Below are positions 53,178 to 61,990 of a stretch of DNA of 64,000 nucleotides, one piece after another. Within the stretch, counting starts at the first letter, position 1. Each line of letters opens with the position of its first letter. The position numbers were made by a program, and so were the translations under genes. The notes below the pieces were generated by a model. The model worked only from the letters and a program-made list of their open reading frames with translations, was not told the origin of the DNA and made no database searches. The DNA comes from Neorhodopirellula pilleata (lineage in GTDB: Bacteria; Planctomycetota; Planctomycetia; Pirellulales; Pirellulaceae): NCBI RefSeq assembly GCF_007859915.1, contig NZ_SJPM01000001.1, forward strand, positions 958,986 to 1,022,985, in the 5' to 3' direction.

Positions 53178-55007
53178 ATGGACGGAAATCATTTCATTTA
53201 TCTTCGTCGCTCCACCGGGGTTCTCAGCTTCCTTCTTCTATTGGGCTGGGTTGTCCTTGAAGGCGGTCCGATTGCTCACGCCGACGAGCCGACCTGGTCG
53301 CCCCATTCGCCGTCGTCGCTCGATTATCTGCACCAAGGCATCTTGCGTAGCGATCTCAAAATCCTCGGGGCCCAATCCTGTGCGGCGGCAAGTTGCCACG
53401 GCGGACCGCGTCCGGGTTCGGTACACGCGTCGGTGGTCCGCAGCAATGAATACCAAATGTGGTTCGAGAACGATCCCCACGCTCAAAGTTGGAACACGTT
53501 CTGTTCCCCCGAATCGGTCGCCATGATGCAGCGTTTGGACATCCTCGATGCCGACGGAGAAATCACCGACCCGGCGGGCTACGACAACTGTTTAGCCTGT
53601 CACAACTCAACACCACGATGCGAAGTCGGCACGTCCCGGGCGATCACGTTTCGTCGCGAAGGCGTCGGCTGTTCAGGTTGCCACGGTCCATCCGAACAAT
53701 GGATCGGCACCCATTCCCAAGACGAATGGCACGAACCCGCCGTCAGCCAAGAGGGTTACGTGCCGATGAATGACTTCCTGGCACGAGCACGAGTTTGTGC
53801 GTCGTGTCACATCGGCGACCAAGACCGCGACATGAACCACGACATCATCGCCGCCGGTCACCCGCCGCTGCGATACGATTTCGCGACCTATCACCATCGC
53901 CAACCCAAACATTGGCGTGATGCCCGATCGAACGACGCATGGACCTACGAAGCTCAACTCTGGTTGGCCGGGCAAATCGCCGCAACCGACGCGTCTTTGT
54001 CGCTGTTGGTTCGCCGCACCGATCCGGTTGCCGGGCATGCTTGGCCCGCGCTATCGAGTTATGATTGCTCGTCGTGCCACCACTCGCTCGGATTCGCCAA
54101 CGAACGTTCCCCCTTGAAAAGTCTGAACCAAGGCGGAGTTCAACAAGCCGTTGCCGTCGCCTCCCGATGGAACGACAGCGGTCTGCGATTCATCCTGCAC
54201 AGCCGACTGCAAAACGGAATCGCTCAGGAGATCGACTACCGATTGCTCGATCAACTCGATCAATTGCGCAACACGATGGAAGCATCCGCGACTCCCGATG
54301 TGGCGGTCGTTCATGAGCAAGTCGTCGAACTGCGTCGTTCGATCTCCCATTGGGTCAATGTCGTTTATCGCTCCATTTCGCCTTCGTTCACGTCGGCGGA
54401 TTTGGCCGGTCTGGTCGTCGATGCGGCGTCGCGTCGCGAGTCGTACGCGACGTGGGAATCGACCGTGCAGCTCTACCTCGCCGCCGTCGCATCGCGAACC
54501 GTGTGGCCCGGTGACGAGACCACCTTCGTCGCCGAGCGACTGCGAACCGGCCTGGGCTACCCCGACCATCTCGATACGCCCGAATTCGAAAAAGCGGACT
54601 CTGGTGCCACCCTGCAACGCCACGAAGCAGCTAAACTATCGATCGAATTGGCCGCTTGGCTTGGCAACGTCCGAACGCCAGACTTGAACTTCTGGGAAGG
54701 CGAACAAGCCGCCGCCGAGAAGAATCGCGAAAAATGGCAAGCTACCATCGACCGGATCAACGAAACGCTTCGTCAAAAACAAACCAAGCGTCAGGAAACA
54801 CAACCAAACGCGCAACCAAACGCACTGCCAAACGCAATGCCAAACGGTTTGCAAAAAAATGCGCCGGAGATGCCTGTTCCCGATAAGGCGGCACCTTTGA
54901 TCAAACCCGACACACCCGAACCGAAAGTCAAGTCACGCCAAGAACTGCTTGATGAACTTCGCAAGCGTCAATCCGACGCTCTCAATAATCCGTTTGGAAA
55001 CGATTGA
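53178..55007 (+). CDS. Pentahaem c-type cytochrome with basic/Gln-Asn-rich C-terminal tail
   Basis: 609 residues. The start at ATG 53178 gives MDGNHFIYLRRSTGVLSFLL, a signal peptide ending near GPIAHA, with GGGAAG five bases upstream of the ATG. In-frame ATGs at 53061 and 53154 would extend it with no benefit. The haem motifs are CAAASCH (CX4CH), CLACH, CSGCH, CASCH and CSSCH, and HDIIAAGHPPLRYDFATYHH matches the paralogue on the other strand. After the haem domain comes a helical region, then a tail rich in Gln, Asn, Pro and Lys with a degenerate NAxPNA repeat (QPNAQPNALPNAMPNGL), ending LNNPFGND. It is transcribed away from the NuoEF operon and followed after 7 bp by another pentahaem gene, so the two form an operon. 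Probably a periplasmic electron carrier. Confidence 0.86.
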   Translation: MDGNHFIYLRRSTGVLSFLLLLGWVVLEGGPIAHADEPTWSPHSPSSLDYLHQGILRSDLKILGAQSCAAASCHGGPRPGSVHASVVRSNEYQMWFENDPHAQSWNTFCSPESVAMMQRLDILDADGEITDPAGYDNCLACHNSTPRCEVGTSRAITFRREGVGCSGCHGPSEQWIGTHSQDEWHEPAVSQEGYVPMNDFLARARVCASCHIGDQDRDMNHDIIAAGHPPLRYDFATYHHRQPKHWRDARSNDAWTYEAQLWLAGQIAATDASLSLLVRRTDPVAGHAWPALSSYDCSSCHHSLGFANERSPLKSLNQGGVQQAVAVASRWNDSGLRFILHSRLQNGIAQEIDYRLLDQLDQLRNTMEASATPDVAVVHEQVVELRRSISHWVNVVYRSISPSFTSADLAGLVVDAASRRESYATWESTVQLYLAAVASRTVWPGDETTFVAERLRTGLGYPDHLDTPEFEKADSGATLQRHEAAKLSIELAAWLGNVRTPDLNFWEGEQAAAEKNREKWQATIDRINETLRQKQTKRQETQPNAQPNALPNAMPNGLQKNAPEMPVPDKAAPLIKPDTPEPKVKSRQELLDELRKRQSDALNNPFGND

Positions 55008-55014
55008 CGTTGGC

Positions 55015-56832
55015 ATGTTCAAATTGACCACTCACTTATCGAAGTCGTCCGCCGCGTTGGCTTGCATCGCTGCCGCTATCGGACTCCTCGCCAGTTCATC
55101 GGTACTCGCCCAAGATTCGGCCAAGCCCGAACCGACGCCGGAAGATCGTCTCAGCGATCCGGTCTACATGGCCTGGATTAGTGAGCCCGCGATCACCGAG
55201 TGCATCAATTGCCACTACGAAGGCCCCGGCTTCAGTGCCGTCGTGGCCGCGGGCTCGGGCAGCTTGACGCCGTTCAGTCGCCGCGAGGAAATGGAAGCTT
55301 GGATCAGCCAAGACAAACACACGATCGCCCGCCGACGGGTCGAGCCGTTCTCGCTCGAACAAATGGACGAGGAGCTGATCAAGCTTATCGACGAACTCGA
55401 TCGCCGTGCCGACCAAATCGTCGCCCAAAATCCAAGACTTCGGCTCGATCGTTCCAAGATCGGACTCAAAGGTGTCCCCCAAGATTGGATCGGGACCAGC
55501 AACCAGCTCAGCCGACGAATTTGTGAAAAACTCTGGGGCGAAGGCACCGTCGATACTCCCGAAGGATACCAACAGTTTCACGACGCCTGTTTGACCTGCC
55601 ACGGAGGCGTCACGCCGGGACAAACCAAAGAACGTCCCGAAGGCACGTTCACCTCCGCGCCGATCGGCATCGATTGCCTGTATTGTCATCAAGACGGAAC
55701 CGAATCCGCTTGGGAGAAAGAGCACTTCGACAGCGACTCGTGGCGATTGGCAGCGCCCGAATACAAGTCGGGGCGGGGTATGAAGGATCTCGTCAACACC
55801 GCGTCCCAAGCGTCAATGTGTTTGGATTGCCATGTCGGTAACCAAAGCAAAGGCATGTTCGTTACTCACCAAATGTACGCCGCCGGACATCCACCATTGC
55901 CTTCGGTTGAAATCGAAACGTTCAGCCAAGAAATGCCCCAGCATTGGCAAACGCCCGCTCAGCTCTACAAGAACTTGGCTGGCACCACCGACAAAGCTGA
56001 CGCGGATCGCAAAACATACTTCGCCGTCAATTATCCTGGCGTGACGGGACAGATCGATGCCGACCAAGTTTATTGGAACACTCGCAAGATGATCCTGTCG
56101 ACGTTGGTTGCACGCAAGAAAACGGTTCAGTTGTATGTCGATAGCGTTCGCAGCAAGCAATGGGGTGACTATTCACTCTACGACTGCGCCGCTTGTCATC
56201 ATGAGCTGCAAAGCGACAGTCAACGGCAAGCTCGCTACCTCGCTTCGACGTCGTCGGTCGTCGCCATGCCGCGTACTCCCGGTCGTCCCCGTCAACACGA
56301 GTGGCAATCTCCGGTATTGAACATCGCCTATCGATTCGGCGGCCAACCGTTGTACGAACGAGTCGTCGACCTCGAGAAAAAATTGGCGGAGAGTTTCGAC
56401 GCTCAACCCTTCGGTCGCCCCGAACAGGTCGCTGCGGTTTGCCGAGACCTTCTGCCGGTAATCGACCAAATCATCCAGGCCGCTGAACGCCGCCCGGTGA
56501 CGTCATCACTCTCGCAATCGATACTGATCGGATTAACACAGACCGGTGCCGCCGAAATCACCAGCTACGACGCCGCCCGCCAACTCGTTTGGGCGATCGA
56601 CGTGATCGGCAAGGAACTCGCCGATCAACCCGGCGTATTGCCCGATGAAGCCCGTCAACACATCGAGCAACTCCATCAAGTCGACCAGTTCGGATTGGAA
56701 TTGGACCTGCCGTCGGGCCGAGAGCAATCCATCTACCCCGATTCCCTGGGCCAAGACCTCAAGCGCCGAGCCGCGTTCACCCCCGAAGCCCTCGCAAGCC
56801 ACCTTAAAAACCTTGCAGGACTCATCCGCTAG
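55015..56832 (+). CDS. Pentahaem c-type cytochrome
   Basis: 605 residues with a signal peptide (MFKLTTHLSKSSAALACIAA, ending SSVLAQ). The haem motifs are CINCH, CLTCH, CLYCH, CLDCH and CAACH. Between haems 4 and 5 lies HQMYAAGHPPLPSVEIETFS, a diverged form of the AAGHP motif of the two other pentahaem proteins. The start is ATG 55015, seven bases after the stop of the upstream cytochrome gene. The frame is open further back into that gene, but only the chosen start places the signal peptide at the N-terminus. The C-terminal 200 residues are helical and have no haem. It probably acts with the preceding gene and the divergent operon. No catalytic haem motif such as CxxCK is seen. Confidence 0.86.
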   Translation: MFKLTTHLSKSSAALACIAAAIGLLASSSVLAQDSAKPEPTPEDRLSDPVYMAWISEPAITECINCHYEGPGFSAVVAAGSGSLTPFSRREEMEAWISQDKHTIARRRVEPFSLEQMDEELIKLIDELDRRADQIVAQNPRLRLDRSKIGLKGVPQDWIGTSNQLSRRICEKLWGEGTVDTPEGYQQFHDACLTCHGGVTPGQTKERPEGTFTSAPIGIDCLYCHQDGTESAWEKEHFDSDSWRLAAPEYKSGRGMKDLVNTASQASMCLDCHVGNQSKGMFVTHQMYAAGHPPLPSVEIETFSQEMPQHWQTPAQLYKNLAGTTDKADADRKTYFAVNYPGVTGQIDADQVYWNTRKMILSTLVARKKTVQLYVDSVRSKQWGDYSLYDCAACHHELQSDSQRQARYLASTSSVVAMPRTPGRPRQHEWQSPVLNIAYRFGGQPLYERVVDLEKKLAESFDAQPFGRPEQVAAVCRDLLPVIDQIIQAAERRPVTSSLSQSILIGLTQTGAAEITSYDAARQLVWAIDVIGKELADQPGVLPDEARQHIEQLHQVDQFGLELDLPSGREQSIYPDSLGQDLKRRAAFTPEALASHLKNLAGLIR

Positions 56833-56882
56833 AGTCATGTTGGTTTCGTGGATTAGTTTTCTCTGCTCGCGGTTTCGCGAAT

Positions 56883-59090
56883 TCAAAGCTGCGTCAAGGT
56901 AGCGACGTAGCGTGGCAATGCCATCAGAAGTTGTTGACGCTCTTTCGCGTACTGTGGAACATTCCCGTACAGTTCCAACGCGTGCAGACGCACCGAAGCG
57001 GCTTCGCGTGGGGGCAAGCGGACGGCGATCTTGGACCATCGTTCAGCAATCTGGGCCATCGCTTCGGGTGTGGCAGATTGGGTTTGTAGCAATTCCCATT
57101 CGGCTTTGGCGCACGACGCGAGTGCCGGTTCCGCGGTCTTGGTCAACGAAGACAATCCTTTTTGCCATTGCCGTTGTTTCAGACAACGAACGCGTCCGAG
57201 GAAGCCTGACACGTCGTCAGTTTCTTCCAAACGGGAGAATTCCGAAGCATCGGGAAATGAACTCATCGCGTCGGTGATCTCTTGGAACTCGGCAAGGAGC
57301 GTTTCGTCCTTTGCCAAAGCCGCCAGTCGCGTCACATCGATCAACAGCGGTTCGATCAACTCGGCCCGTTGGATCGGTTGCAAGCGGTCGCTTACTAGGA
57401 TGCGATCGATCAGGACCGTTCCCTGGTGCAGCATTTGGTTCAAGTCGTCGGTGATAACGACTCGCTTTCGGGCTGCGCGCCACGACTCGATCAAGATCGT
57501 GAGATCTTGAAGTGGTAGATGACAACAGGTCAGACCGTCAGGGTCGTCCGCGGCCGGATCGGTTGGGATCACTTCAACATCCAAGACCGGTCCATGATCG
57601 CGCAGCCGAGCAATAATCATTGACAACGGCTCGACCAACCAAGCGGCTTGAAGCGATAACCGAGAAGCCGCAGCGTGTTCAAGCGTTCCGAAACCGGATA
57701 ACTCGGCTTCGAAGTCCCATTGATCGATGAGTGTTTTCGCCGTCACGCCGGTGAATTGGCGAGCAGCCGAGGGCGTGTTTCGCCAAAGGTTGTCGGCGGC
57801 GGTAATCACCTCGTCGGAATTAAAAGCGGGTTGCTTAATCGGTACCACATCTTTGGCGATCATAGGCATCACGTCGTCTGAGTTCGACGACAGTTCGTCT
57901 AATTGTGAACTCAGCTCTGCCTCACTTCCGTCAATCGCCTTTGCCAAGGCGGCAAGCAATTCGTCCGTCTGACTTGCATCCGGTTGGGTTGCCGGCATGG
58001 GATTCTGCGCAAGCGGAGGCTCAGTCGATGCCGGATCGACCGGTAGCAAATCGATCGCTGGCATTGGAACGGGTGCGACTGGGATAACGGGTACTGGGAT
58101 GACGGGTGTCAGATCGTTCGAACTCAAGACCGGTGCGGGTAAGACTTCGGAATCGAGCAACTCAGATGAACCGGGAGTCGCCGAAGGCTCGAGGGTGTCG
58201 GAATGTTTGATCGTATCGGGCAGCTTGGCAGGTTCGGTGGGCAACTGATGGGACGCAGTCTGAGCGATCACTTCCGGCGTCGGCATCGAAAAGCGAATTG
58301 CATAAATCAGTAGGAACACAGCAGTGGCGGATGTTGTTGCGATCAATCCGACTAAAAATCGCTTGTCATGAACGATCGTTTGCCACATCGAGGTGGCCGA
58401 GAAAGATCGCAGCTCGGCATACGTCTGCATCGCCTCGTTTCCGTCACGACTCGAGTTTGCGTCAGCACGTTTTGGCCGAATCGATAGTGTCGTCCGACGC
58501 GTGTCCGATGCTGGTTCTCGTGATCGGATAAAGGGAGGTGCTACAACAGCCATTCGGTGACCAAACAAACTCGGTGTTTGGTCATCCGAAATAGGTTCAT
58601 TGGAACATTCTAAGTCCATGCAAGCGGCATACGACAACACCAATGGCAAGATGCGGCCGACGCGGATCTGTTGAAACGAACTGTTGCGAAACCGCGGGTC
58701 AATCAGTCGGTACGTCGTCCAGAGCACGTTGGCGACTTGGTCAGCGACGTCCTGCGTTTGATCCGGCGGTGCCGAACCCCAAATCGCGGCCGTTCGGCGA
58801 CGGGCGGCGCTGCGGATGACCATGATACGGGTTTCGTGTTCCTCCACTCCGATCCGTTGAAAATCGAGGCTTCGAACCGCTTCGAAACCGCTGCCAACAA
58901 CGAATGACGGCAACTCGAATTGAGGCTCAATCGATTGATCGGGGCCCTCGTCCGCGTCGATCTCATGGCCGAGGATCTCGAATTTGGTATTTTCAACCAC
59001 TCCGTCACCCTCGACCGTATCGCCATTATCCAGAATCCGCGAAGGCGGATCCGGTGATGGCATCTCGTTGGTCGTGGGCAGGGTGGACAT
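56883..59090 (-). CDS. Single-TM protein with Pro-rich linker, unknown function
   Basis: 735 residues. The N-terminal cytoplasmic part (about 290 residues) contains FELPSFVVGSGFEAVRSLDF and RIMVIRSAARRRTAAIWGSA and no recognised domain. One transmembrane helix follows (VGLIATTSATAVFLLIYAI), then a Pro/Val/Ser/Thr-rich linker with a VIPVPVIPVAPVPMPAI stretch, and a helical periplasmic domain (LLDSEVLP to the C-terminus) without known motifs. The start is ATG 59090 (MSTLPTTNEMPSP). The frame stays open to 59558, but that part overlaps the next gene and looks like random Arg-rich translation. It is convergent with the cytochrome pair. I recognise no family; it could be a planctomycete-specific envelope protein. 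Confidence 0.7.
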   Translation of the reverse strand: MSTLPTTNEMPSPDPPSRILDNGDTVEGDGVVENTKFEILGHEIDADEGPDQSIEPQFELPSFVVGSGFEAVRSLDFQRIGVEEHETRIMVIRSAARRRTAAIWGSAPPDQTQDVADQVANVLWTTYRLIDPRFRNSSFQQIRVGRILPLVLSYAACMDLECSNEPISDDQTPSLFGHRMAVVAPPFIRSREPASDTRRTTLSIRPKRADANSSRDGNEAMQTYAELRSFSATSMWQTIVHDKRFLVGLIATTSATAVFLLIYAIRFSMPTPEVIAQTASHQLPTEPAKLPDTIKHSDTLEPSATPGSSELLDSEVLPAPVLSSNDLTPVIPVPVIPVAPVPMPAIDLLPVDPASTEPPLAQNPMPATQPDASQTDELLAALAKAIDGSEAELSSQLDELSSNSDDVMPMIAKDVVPIKQPAFNSDEVITAADNLWRNTPSAARQFTGVTAKTLIDQWDFEAELSGFGTLEHAAASRLSLQAAWLVEPLSMIIARLRDHGPVLDVEVIPTDPAADDPDGLTCCHLPLQDLTILIESWRAARKRVVITDDLNQMLHQGTVLIDRILVSDRLQPIQRAELIEPLLIDVTRLAALAKDETLLAEFQEITDAMSSFPDASEFSRLEETDDVSGFLGRVRCLKQRQWQKGLSSLTKTAEPALASCAKAEWELLQTQSATPEAMAQIAERWSKIAVRLPPREAASVRLHALELYGNVPQYAKERQQLLMALPRYVATLTQL

Positions 59091-59248
59091 CGCGAGACAC
59101 GATTCCAGGGTAGGCGGGGGAGGGACTCGGTGGGCCAGGACCCTATCATACGCAACCACCTGAATAGGGGCACGAGAATTTCTCGCATTGGCACCGATTC
59201 GCGCATTGGACTCGGTTTTGCGGACCGGATCCTCCAAAAACTTTTTCT

Positions 59249-60037
59249 CTATACGTTGCAAACTTGGAAAGCCTGGGCCAGGGAAGCGGCGGGGTCGTCG
59301 CTCGTCGGGATGAATTCCTGAGCGACGTAGCCGGAATATCCGGTTTCCTGAATCGCTCGCATGATAGGTGGATAGTTGATTTCCTGGGTCAAATCTAGTT
59401 CTCCCCGGCCAGGATTCCCGGCGGTGTGATAGTGCCCCACAAACTTCGCGTAGCGGCGGAGATGACGGATCACGTCGCCGTGCATGATCTGCACGTGATA
59501 GATGTCGAAGAGCAATTGAAAGTTCGGTGAGTCGATCGCCCGAATCAAATCCACACATCGCTCAATATCGTCCCCCCAATACCCCGGATGGCCCTTCATG
59601 GGGTGCGTGTCATCGACACTGTTGAGATGTTCGAGCACGATTCGAACGTTATTCTGCTCGGCGTACGGAACCACCCGTTTCCAACATCGAATGCAATTCT
59701 CGAATGCTGCCGTATCGGAAATGCCTGGCGTTTTCATCCCGGTGAAGGTGATCACCGCAGGGGCTTGATGCTCGACCGCTAAATCGATGCTTTCACGAAG
59801 TTTGGATTCGACCTCGGCATGGTTATCCGGATCGAGCGGGCCCTTGGCGAAGCCGTGACTACCGACGAGCGAGATTTTCAGACCGAGTTTTCGGACAGCC
59901 TCATAGTCCGTTGCCGGGATGCCTTCGATCGCTTCGAGTCCGATGCGTTTGGCGTGTGCGGCTAAAGTTAAGGTTGGCATCGGTTTGAAACACCAACCCA
60001 TCACACTTTGTCGAATGGGCGAGGAAGCGTTCTGCAT
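59249..60037 (-). CDS. Hydroxypyruvate isomerase family protein (TIM barrel)
   Basis: 262 residues of the Hyi/xylose-isomerase-like TIM-barrel family, which interconverts hydroxypyruvate and tartronate semialdehyde or related sugars with a divalent metal. Family segments are the N-terminal SVMGWCFKPMPT, the strand with the first metal glutamate IVLEHLNSVDD, LLFDIYHVQIMHGD (Asp and His ligands), FVGHYHTAGNPGRGELD, EINYPPIMRAIQETGYSGYV and the last glutamate QEFIPTSDDPA. No glyoxylate-pathway genes lie alongside, and planctomycetes carry many paralogues of this fold, so the exact substrate is open. The start is ATG 60037. The 158-bp gap to the next minus-strand gene shows nothing notable. Confidence 0.88.
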   Translation of the reverse strand: MQNASSPIRQSVMGWCFKPMPTLTLAAHAKRIGLEAIEGIPATDYEAVRKLGLKISLVGSHGFAKGPLDPDNHAEVESKLRESIDLAVEHQAPAVITFTGMKTPGISDTAAFENCIRCWKRVVPYAEQNNVRIVLEHLNSVDDTHPMKGHPGYWGDDIERCVDLIRAIDSPNFQLLFDIYHVQIMHGDVIRHLRRYAKFVGHYHTAGNPGRGELDLTQEINYPPIMRAIQETGYSGYVAQEFIPTSDDPAASLAQAFQVCNV

Positions 60038-60307
60038 AGAATCACCTTTAGGGTGGGAAAGAGCGGGATGAGAGCGTCAGGATTCATTGAAATCGCCATT
60101 CTAACGACGTGAAACCGAACCGGTGACCACAATCGAAAAATTCGCTTCAAGCTCCCTAGTCGTTAAAGTCGATAGTTCCTTTACCGGACGCTCTGGCGTC
60201 GAGTCGTGATGGGGTGCTACATCCACCCACATCGCCGCTCGTAACTTTGCTCGTAACTCCGCTCGACGGCTCACCGGTGCCTATGCCATCCGTTTGTTCT
60301 TACCGCG
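60038..60307. other. Divergent intergenic region, no gene seen
   Basis: The only structure noticed is a short direct repeat, GCTCGTAACT, twice near 60238-60262. The region should hold promoters for the isomerase gene and the parA unit. No tRNA or small RNA is recognised. Confidence 0.4.
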
Positions 60308-60589
60308 ATGATTGAATCCAACGTGACCACGCATTCAGCTCGAAACCAACGACACCGCTTCGCTTGTGACCGGGAAATTGACCGGATGGCCGGACTCGGA
60401 AACCCCAAAACAGTGAACGTGTCCTTGGCTCAAATGACTCGCTTGTTGATCCATGCGAGCGAATCCAATCGCACTTGGCTGCGAGATTTTAAGGACGACG
60501 TGGTTCGAATTGATTCGGACTTATACGAAGTCCTTCTCGCCTACCAATCGATCACCGGTTCAGGTGAATTGACGCGTCCTGCCGCCTGA
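60308..60589 (+). CDS. Small protein upstream of parA, unknown function
   Basis: 93 residues. It begins with a His/Arg-rich stretch and continues with a core MAGLGNPKTVNVSLAQMTRL and ASESNRTWLRDFKDDVVRID that looks helical and genuinely coding. There is no signal peptide, transmembrane helix or zinc motif. It lies 56 bp upstream of parA on the same strand, the place where a small ParA regulator or partner could sit, but I recognise no family and do not assign one. The internal ATG at about residue 27 is an alternative start. Confidence 0.5.
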   Translation: MIESNVTTHSARNQRHRFACDREIDRMAGLGNPKTVNVSLAQMTRLLIHASESNRTWLRDFKDDVVRIDSDLYEVLLAYQSITGSGELTRPAA

Positions 60590-60645
60590 GTTTCAACGAC
60601 TCAAAAACTCCGCTCTTGCATTCCTCTTTTTAGGAGACTCCCGTC

Positions 60646-61509
60646 ATGCGTTCGATCGCCGTTATCAATCAGAAAGGTGGCGTTGGTAAAACAACCAGCA
60701 GCGTCAACTTGGCCGCCGCGCTCGCACGTGCCGGACGAAAAGTCTGCGTGATGGACTTGGACCCTCAAGCTCATGCTTCGTTGCATCTGGGGATCACTGC
60801 CATCGACGGCGAGGCGACGATGTACGAGTTACTTTGCGGTGACGCGACGATCGAGCAAGCCCGTCAAAAAATCAACGACAATCTGTTTGTCGTGCCATCG
60901 AACCTCGATCTCGCGGCAGCCGAGATGGAACTGGCCAGTGAAGTAGGGCGTGAAATGATTCTCAGCGACAAACTCGCCGAGGACCCTGAGGATTTTGACT
61001 ACCTGATCCTGGACTGTCCGCCGAGCCTAGGTGTCTTGACACTCAATGCTCTCGTGGCGGTGAACGAAGTGTTCTTGCCGCTGCAGCCCCACTTCTTGGC
61101 CCTGCACGGGCTCAGCAAACTGTTGCGAACGATCGAAGTGGTTTCGCGGCGGATGAACAGCCGTTTGCAATTGTCCGGCGTCGTCTTGTGCATGTACGAT
61201 TCGAACACCCGTTTGGCCGCCGAGGTCAGCACCGACATCGATCAATTCTTCAACGTTTCCAAAGACGCCGGTAAGTTCTTTCGCAATGCGAAGTTCTTTG
61301 ATACCCGCATCCGACGCAACATTCGTTTGGCCGAAGCACCCAGTTTCGGTCAATCGATCTTCGACTATTCGCCCGATTCAAACGGTGCGTTCGATTATCA
61401 GTCACTAGCCGAAGAAGTCCTGTCGCAAGAGTTGGCCGACAGCCAAATGGAAGAATCGGACCGATCGGCGATCTTCGACAACAGCAACCCTGCCCGCATG
61501 GCGGCGTAG
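60646..61509 (+). CDS. parA: ParA family ATPase (Soj-like)
   Basis: 287 residues of the Walker-type ParA/MinD family, which positions chromosome regions, plasmids or large complexes on the nucleoid. It shows the deviant Walker A NQKGGVGKTTSSVNLAAALA with the signature lysine, MDLDPQAHASLHLGI, and the Walker B region DYLILDCPPSLGVLTLNAL. The N-terminus starts right at MRSIAVINQKGG, so there is no helix-turn-helix extension as in plasmid type Ia ParA. The ribosome site is AGGAG upstream of ATG 60646. No parB follows: the next gene is convergent. It may be an orphan ParA, or its ParB may be encoded elsewhere. Confidence 0.92.
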   Translation: MRSIAVINQKGGVGKTTSSVNLAAALARAGRKVCVMDLDPQAHASLHLGITAIDGEATMYELLCGDATIEQARQKINDNLFVVPSNLDLAAAEMELASEVGREMILSDKLAEDPEDFDYLILDCPPSLGVLTLNALVAVNEVFLPLQPHFLALHGLSKLLRTIEVVSRRMNSRLQLSGVVLCMYDSNTRLAAEVSTDIDQFFNVSKDAGKFFRNAKFFDTRIRRNIRLAEAPSFGQSIFDYSPDSNGAFDYQSLAEEVLSQELADSQMEESDRSAIFDNSNPARMAA

Positions 61510-61546
61510 GCGTTCTCGTCGTCAATCATTCGGGCGGTGGATCTGG

Positions 61547-61954
61547 TTACGGGCCGCTCGATGGCGTTCGACGATCGAGCCACCACAACATCACTCCGCC
61601 GATCAACGTGGACGTTCCCTCGCCGAGCGTCCACCAAGTGGGCAGCCCCGACATTGCGTCGACAATCAGTTGCAATACGCCGAACGAAATGGTGCCCTTG
61701 GCCATCCAACTCACCAACGGTCGGTAACGCGCCAGATCCGACGCGACGAGCAACATCACGGCCCCGACATACCCGTACAGCAACGAGAGATTTCGAGCCA
61801 GATAAAACGTCAGCGGGTGTTCGGGGAACGACTTGATTCCTAACTCTTCGGCGATTTCGATCATCCATCGCTCGGGCATCAAGGCGGCACCGAAGGCGAG
61901 CAAAGCGGTCAAGCCGACGAGCCTCAAGAAGATGAGAAGATACCTTTCGTTCAT
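61547..61954 (-). CDS. Small four-TM membrane protein
   Basis: 135 residues with four predicted helices: LIFLRLVGLTALLAFGAALM, LSLLYGYVGAVMLLVASDLA, GTISFGVLQLIVDAMSGLP and TSTLIGGVMLWWL. Short loops contain PERWMIEIAEELG and the final WLDRRTPSSGP. It looks like the small DoxX- or DUF4345-like integral membrane proteins, but no specific residues allow an assignment. The start is ATG 61954. It is convergent with parA (37 bp between stops) and lies 36 bp downstream of the export lipoprotein gene on the same strand, so it may be cotranscribed with that gene. Confidence 0.7.
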   Translation of the reverse strand: MNERYLLIFLRLVGLTALLAFGAALMPERWMIEIAEELGIKSFPEHPLTFYLARNLSLLYGYVGAVMLLVASDLARYRPLVSWMAKGTISFGVLQLIVDAMSGLPTWWTLGEGTSTLIGGVMLWWLDRRTPSSGP

Positions 61955-61990
61955 CGTGCGCGGTCTTCAGGTCCGTGGTCGGACGGGCTC

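Noticed and set aside
59091..59558. N-terminal extension of the single-TM protein upstream of 59090
   Set aside because: The Arg/Pro-rich translation overlaps the isomerase gene in another frame; the ATG at 59090 begins the plausible protein.
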